Assembly (NCBI GenBank): GCA_013400155.1
Contig: VXBM01000238.1
Span: 7,297 to 71,296 of the forward strand
DNA: 64,000 nucleotides
Source of the DNA: Helopsaltes ochotensis
Taxonomy: Eukaryota; Chordata; Aves; Passeriformes; Locustellidae
Direction of reading: 5' to 3'
Part shown: in pieces, positions 58,178-64,000 of the stretch
Layout of the letters: every line of letters begins with the position of its first letter
Position numbering within the stretch: position 1 is the stretch's first letter
Translations under genes and position numbers: made by a program
The notes under the pieces: generated by a model
What the model was told of the DNA's origin: nothing
The model's database searches: none
What the model saw: the letters and a program-made list of their open reading frames with translations, nothing else

Positions 58178-61100
58178 AAAAGAAGGAAACACTCGTGAAA
58201 GATCATATCAACCCCAAAGCATAAGCATGTGGTTAGTGGGGCAAAACATGCTCCTTTTTCCAGGAATAGGAAGGGTTCTTCTCAAAACTGCTTTGGACAG
58301 GTGTTCAAATAGATGTAAGCAGCTTCAGAGAGTAAAAGGATGACTTGAGTCAGCTTACTCAAACATCAGTAGTTTGAGTAAAGCCTGCAATGCAGCCCTC
58401 CTCCCTATTAACTATACTTCTTCAGAAGGTGGTCTCAGGTCACCTTCAGTTTATAGTATAACCCTTTGCAGTATGTACAACTTTGGCAACAGTGGTGAAA
58501 CTTAGACAATGATAATCTTCCACTAACATTGCTATAACCTCCATATTCCCAAAAGAAATATGGACTTATTATCAACAATCACTGGTAAAATTTCCATCAC
58601 CTCAAGATGTTGCCTTCTGTGAAGCCTATCAATCAGACCTGTTTTCATGCCTTTGCATATTGCTGCACAGTTGTCTTCAGTCTTCAAGGCCTAAGACTTG
58701 CTATGAAATTCATTATCTATATATTTCATAGCTTCTGTAACTAATTGATTTATATCACTTATGCCCTGTATTATTTTTATATCATTGGTGAAGATAGAGA
58801 AAGCAAAGAGAGCAAAGAGGATGATTTTGGTCCTAGTAATGAGATAGTATATAAGCAGTGGAAACTACAGCTAAGGAAATGAGTGAAATTATAGACATGT
58901 ATAATAGTGTGCAAATAAACTAGGTGAAATCACCATAAGGTCCTTTTCTTTTTAAGAATTTCATTGCAATGAAAAACATAATGCCACTTCAAGAGCTAAA
59001 ATTGTCACATCATATTTCCTGTTCTTTCTCTTTTTTATCACAGCATTCTAAACAGCTTTTCCATTTTCATAAAAATGAATTCTAGATATTTTCATACCGC
59101 AGTAGCTTCTATTCTCCTATTTTCATGCTGTAGGAATAAAATAAGTCAGTTAAAAGTCAACCATAATTAATTAGTTTCTCTTTAAAAAATAGGAGCACGC
59201 CATATATTAGCATGCCAGTGTTTGCAGGGCTTTTTATCAGAAATCATTTATTTACCATTATTGGGTTGATGCAGAAGGTTCAGAAGGCATCCAATAGATT
59301 TTATAATTACTTTTTTCAGTCAATTTTGAACACTTTATAAATGCTTGAGAACTCTTATTTTAACAGTAGAACACTAAACAATACAGAAGATTGGCTGGTG
59401 TCCTAGCCCAGCCATGTCAGGTCAATATTAGCTGAGCTAGCTAATGGGCAACTTTGTTCAGTTGCTCAGATATCCAGAATCAAACAAAAAGCAAAAAAGT
59501 TTGATAACAGGAAAACCTAGAGGGGGATTCATCTTCTTCACATATCTACTTACAGAAACAGTGGCATCTGAAATGATCCAGCTATTCTCAGCTCCCTTTA
59601 CAATCAGAGAGAGTCATGGGCATACTTCAGAACAATCTTAAATATCCATTTTAACTTAAGAATTACATCTTTATTCTACTTGATACACTGTCTGGATTCC
59701 CCCATGAACAAAACAGGACCCTTACATGGGTTCCCTTGCCTTTCTCTCAGCATACACAAGATGTTACTGATCATCACAGCATGCAGACTGCATTCCTGGT
59801 GACCTGAGAAATACCATGTCACCAGCACTGCATGAGAGTTAACATAAAGTGCATTTTTAGTAACAGATAACAGCTATCAAGCTCAAGAAACACCAGTGCC
59901 TAGTTTTTTCAAAGACCATCTACTTACTTCACTGTTGCCTGATGTTAGTGAAGTACCTTAATACCTTATTTCACTATGCTGTATATTTTATTTTTAGTTA
60001 GTCTTGGTAGTAATAAGATAAATTAAGGAAATTAATATATGGCATTTACTAACTTAATGTGGGAAGCTGAAGATTTAGTGTCCTTCAAAACAAATACAGA
60101 CTTTGGCTTTACCTCATCAAAATATTAATGCTCATGTCACTAAATCTTGATGTTCATTACTTATTTAATGGAAGCCAATTTCAGATTAATCTGGTTTACA
60201 GAGAAAACTAGATTTCAGCTACAGTTAGTTATTTCAGCATCTTAATAAAGAGAAGCCTTTTTGAAGAATCTAACCATGCAAATTTTCACGATTATATCTT
60301 AGCCTCATGGGAATTGTTGTTTTCTCTTTCTGAAGTCATGTTATTATGATTATCTCTTGTCACCTTTGTTCTGTTAAAATAAAAAAAAAAATCCACGTTT
60401 GCAGTTTCAGAAAAAAACCCTCCTGAAAATATGAAATTTAAATGATCAAAACACAAGTTAAACAAAAAGTGGTCTGCAATTTTTTTGTTTTCAGTTCATA
60501 ATTTTTAAGTCACTACCATTTATTTTAACACCAAAGATTGTAATTGGAAAGAACAGTTTAAAAATGTGTTTGGTTTATCAATATATGACCACAAATTATT
60601 TCACAGATTAAACTACTTACTTTGAAGGCCTGTATCTAGGGCAAGAATATATATTGCTCCATTTGAGGAAAGAATATATATGACAGGTTAGACCCCAAAA
60701 ATCTGAATTTCCAAGTAACTGCAATTAAAATATTTTTCTAAAGAGTGTATTATTCAGATACACTAGTCTCTAGCAGTGGAAAAGCATGTTTACATGACAA
60801 TCACAAAATTTTAATCTTGACCATAAAATGTAAGTGAAGAAAATGTTGAGAATTTCACAAAACCTCTACTCATGAAATCTTTCATTAAATTTAATGAAAA
60901 ATAAGCATAAAAGTGAAGTATTTGTATTACCAACTGAATTTAAAATAGTAAATGCTACAGCTGTACAATGTATTCCAATGTACATCCTCCAAGATATATG
61001 ACATTCTTTAATTGTCAAACTGTTGCATGTCATCAACTAAGTTCCTACCCTCTGAACTCTCTGCTAAAAGCTTTCTCATAGAGCTCTCCTGAACAGAAAG

Positions 61101-62995
61101 GTGTCACACAAAGAGTAAGTTGTGTGCATTACAGAGAGTTTTTCTCAGGTGAATGAGGACTAAAGATTTGCCCTCCATGGCTACTTCCAGCCTCACCTCA
61201 AGTGAGAGTGTTACAAGGACCTGGAGATAAAGTAGGAGATAAACAGAGATAAAAGGATTGACACTGGTGTCTTAGCTTCAGCCTCAAAGATCATTTGCGC
61301 TTTCAGGCTTATACTGTGAAGAATGGCCAGACTTGATGAATGAAATGTGTGCTGTATAGCACATACAGTCCTCACATGCATAATGGATCAAACATCTCGG
61401 CTAGATGTTAGTTTTTCAACTCAATTGAGTAAACGAGGCATCAGGAAATCCTGGCATAATAAAGTGAAATTCTGTATCATAATCAGCTAACAAAGACAAG
61501 TGTAATAGTTGATGGAAAGCAGAATATGAAAGCACAATTAAATCTGGCATGCATATCATCAAGTCAAATTATCACTTGGTTATGGAAAAATGTGGTAGAG
61601 CAGCATTCATGAGGGGCACAGCCTTAGTCTTCTTTTCAAGTGTTGTATAAAATTACAGCAAGATTGTGTTTTATTTAGACTGGCAGTGTTCCTAGAAAGC
61701 ACTATTTGTGATGCATGGAGCCTGAAATAGTGGCTTTTTATTTGTACTCAAAGCTCCAGAGTATTGTTCTGTTCAATCACTTATAGATCAGGCTGCTCAG
61801 TAGCTTTCATAAGCACTGGAACAGTGTGAATAAATTGTACTGACAATGCTGACAGCTCCATACCCTGCCTAAGAAAGACCAGAAAGGCTTTAAACTTTTG
61901 CTTTTTCATTCACTGAAGGGTGGTCCTTGTGTTCAATACACTAGTCTCCCTACTTTACAAGATTCCCCTCTTCTTCCCACACATACAACATTTTTGGCAA
62001 AATGAAATAAGCTTCCTACCCTCAGGTTCTAAAGAAAGTATTCTAAATCAATCTGTCTCTAAACATAATTTAGAAGACTGAAGGAAAGCTGTGTGAGTAC
62101 AATGAAATGTTGTTTGTTATAAATTCCCAGCTGGCAGGGGTTCCCATTTCTCTGATTTTTCTAATCCTTTCTGAGTTTGCTCCAGACAGAAATAAAAACA
62201 CAATAGAATTTTCATAAACAATATCCAGGTTACCAATTCCAGTTCCAGCTAACCCCCATTTTAAACCTTTAATTTTTGTTGTTGTCAGGGGAGGAGGGGA
62301 GGAGAATCTTCTTGTTTGTTTGGGTGTTTTTTTCAAAAAATTAATTTCTAAGTCCCTTTCCTTCTCCCAAATAAAGATTTCCACAATTTCTGTGTGTAGT
62401 TAAAAATTTAAAGTATTAAAAAGGGAGTGGGAAACTTAACCATAAAACAACAGCAGTTGCAAGTCCCTGTTATTAAGGAAATAAAAGCAAATGTGTTGAT
62501 AGTTCTGAGGCAATTACTCTTTTTCACAAAAATTTTAGTCACTGCTCGTTTTGGAACGATGATGTAGGAATGCTGATGTAGAAACACGTGTAATATATTT
62601 TTCACCAGTTTACCTATCTGCTTTCTTTCTTTTCTTACAGACAGGTTTTGGTTAGAAACATGCATCTAGATATCTTTCAGTGAACAGACTGCAGTAGTTC
62701 AAAGGCAGACAATATTTTGAAGAGCCGGTATCACAGTGTGCAAGTCACTCCCTCACACTTGATAGAGAGGGAATTGCCAAATTTTATGTACAGACAATTA
62801 CACTCAGCTTCATAGGGGGCAAATAGGTCAATTTATCCTGAATGCAAATTGAGAAACCTTATTATACAGGCACCTCTACACTTTTAAAACAAGGACAGTT
62901 TTAACAACATAATTCTATTACACAGAAAATTTAGGAGATAATTTCATCTTAGTTACTCCTTTTCCCTCCCTTTCTTTTACAGAAAAGGACAGCAG
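58178..62995. other. AT-rich noncoding stretch
   Basis: No gene recognised. It includes the segment 59703-59815 that resembles 38259-38390, and a G-rich purine run (GGGGAGGAGGGGAGGAG) at about 62288-62304. Open frames at 62070-62384 and 62408-62665 on the minus strand have no domains. Confidence 0.5.
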
Positions 62996-63850
62996 AAAGC
63001 TGTGTTGTGTGGTTGATATGCCTGAGGGACAGGATGCCACCCAGAGGGACCTGAACATGCTCCAGTACTGGGTCACAGGAACTTTATGAGATTCAACAAG
63101 ACCAAGTGCAAGATGTTGCACCTGGGTCAGGGCAACTCTTGGTATCTAAAAAGGATGGGGGAAGAACAGGTCAAGATCAGCCCTGCTGAGAAGGACTTGG
63201 AGGTGCTGGTGGATGAGAGACTGGACATGAGCCAGCCATGTGCACTTGCAGCCCAGAAAATCATTCAGATCTTGGGCTGTAGCAAAAGCAGCACGCCCAG
63301 CAGGGCAAGGGAGGTGATCCTGACACTGCTTTTGTGAGACTTCACCTGCAGTGCTGCCTCCAGATATGGGGTCCTCAGCACAGGAAGGAGATTGACCTGT
63401 TTTGAGTGAGTCCAGGGGAGGGTGACAAAGATGATCAGAGGGATGAGCACCTCTGCTATGAAGACAGGATGACAGAGCAGACCAGAGAAGAGAAGGCTCT
63501 AGTGAGACTTTTTCATGGATTTTCAGTAACTGGAGGGAGTTTATACAACAGATGGAGTCAAACATTTTTAGCAGGGCCCATAGTGATAGTACAGGGAGTA
63601 ATGTTTTAAACTAAGAGTAGTTTTAGAATTGATATAGGGAAGTAACCTTTTACAAAGGTAGTGAAATGCTGGCACAGGTTGCCACAGAGGTGGTGGATGC
63701 CCTGTTGCCCTGGAAATATTCAAGTTCAGGTTGGATAGGGTTCTGACCAACAAGTCTGCTTGAAGATGTCCCTGCTCATTGCTGGGAGGCTGGACTAGGT
63801 GACCTCTAAAAGGTCCTTTCTAACCCAAGTTATTCTATTTTGTGATTCTA
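62996..63850 (+). mobile_element. CR1 LINE fragment, about 855 bp, ORF2 C-terminus and 3' UTR
   Basis: Plus-strand CR1, the longest copy in the window. It opens inside ORF2 with GAGGGACAGGATGCCACCCAGAGGGACCTG. An 83-codon open frame (63086-63337) then reads as the C-terminal part of the CR1 reverse transcriptase: MRFNKTKCKMLHLG, then AEKDLEVLVDERLDMSQPCA, then ILGC and SRAREVIL. Downstream come TTCACCTGCAGTGCTGCCTCCAG, GGTGACAAAGATGATCAGAGGGATGAGCACCTCTGCTATGAAGACAGG, GCTGGCACAGGTTGCCACAGAGGTGGTGGATGCC, and GACTAGGTGACCTCTAAAAGGTCC. It ends with the terminal octamer repeat TATTCTATTTTGTGATTCTA. The reverse-transcriptase catalytic core is missing by 5' truncation, so it is inactive. It ends cleanly at the octamer repeat, as CR1 insertions do. 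Confidence 0.95.
63086..63337 (+). pseudogene. CR1 ORF2 C-terminal remnant
   Basis: Open-frame part of the CR1 fragment at 62996-63850. It preserves conserved C-terminal wording of the LINE reverse-transcriptase protein (FNKTKCKMLHLG, AEKDLEVLVDERLDMS, ILGCSKSS). The frame ends prematurely at 63335-63337, where intact CR1 continues toward an LYS.LVRPHLEYC-like segment; the equivalent sequence downstream is out of frame. It is a truncated relic, not a host gene. Confidence 0.85.
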
Positions 63851-64000
63851 AGTTCATCTGTCTACTCTATTAAACGTACTGCTTACAATGTGATGAGTAT
63901 GTTGATATTTCTGCCTGACCCTAAACTAAGCCTCTAGTATTTTGTGTGAAACTTCATAAGGTCTGCCAGTGGATTTAAGGTTTACAAGCTTATGGTAAAT
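63851..64000. other. Sequence after the CR1 3' end, nothing recognised
   Basis: AT-rich DNA beyond the CR1 terminal repeat to the window edge, without features. Confidence 0.5.

Noticed and set aside
1..64000. tRNA, rRNA, CRISPR array, bacterial promoter or operon features
   Set aside because: No cloverleaf with A and B boxes, no rRNA wording, no regularly spaced repeat-spacer pattern, and no dense long frames. Composition and repeats are those of a bird nuclear genome.

Overview
The window looks like bird nuclear DNA, most likely from a songbird (Passeriformes). It is AT-rich and contains many degraded CR1 LINE fragments. They have the CR1 hallmarks: 3' ends with ATTCTATG-like octamer repeats, 5' truncation, and conserved phrases from the end of the reverse-transcriptase ORF and the 3' UTR. 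It also holds LTRs of bird-type endogenous retroviruses. One starts TGTCTTGGTTTG (17000), a type I associate with songbirds. Another starts TGTCCTGGTTCTGGCC (32210), the common avian ERVL-type LTR. I see no bacterial operon structure, ribosome binding sites, CRISPR array, rRNA or tRNA.

I could not support any host protein-coding gene or exon. All open frames are short (at most 197 codons). The longest fall inside an LTR (17193-17786, minus), in a pyrimidine-biased tract (57677-58177, plus) or in a GGCA-type repeat (48163-48744, plus). The window is best read as a gene desert or the inside of a very large intron.

Layout: 1-8.0 kb is single-copy-looking AT-rich DNA. The segment 8.07-10.4 kb is a repeat cluster: a poly-T tract of about 100 bp, two CR1 3' ends on the minus strand, a CpG-bearing GC-rich block with a run of 20 C, and an ERVL-like LTR. 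At 13.1 kb lies a short CR1 tail. At 17.0 kb lies an apparently solo LTR with a 6-bp target duplication, followed by a frameshifted CR1 ORF2 piece. CR1 copies lie at 23.6-24.1 kb (plus) and 25.3-25.8 kb (minus). At 31.8-32.6 kb a CR1 tail is followed by a solo LTR with a perfect 5-bp target duplication. A very old CR1 lies at 39.0-39.4 kb (minus). The stretch 39.4-63.0 kb is mostly unannotated apart from a GC-rich minisatellite region near 48.2 kb. A fairly well-preserved CR1 3' end lies at 63.0-63.85 kb.

No genes work together here. The recoverable story is one of insertion history: old CR1 layers, younger LTR insertions reduced to solo LTRs by recombination, and simple-sequence expansion. 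Several unannotated stretches read like conserved noncoding DNA, but that is an impression needing alignment. I found no convincing new biological system.
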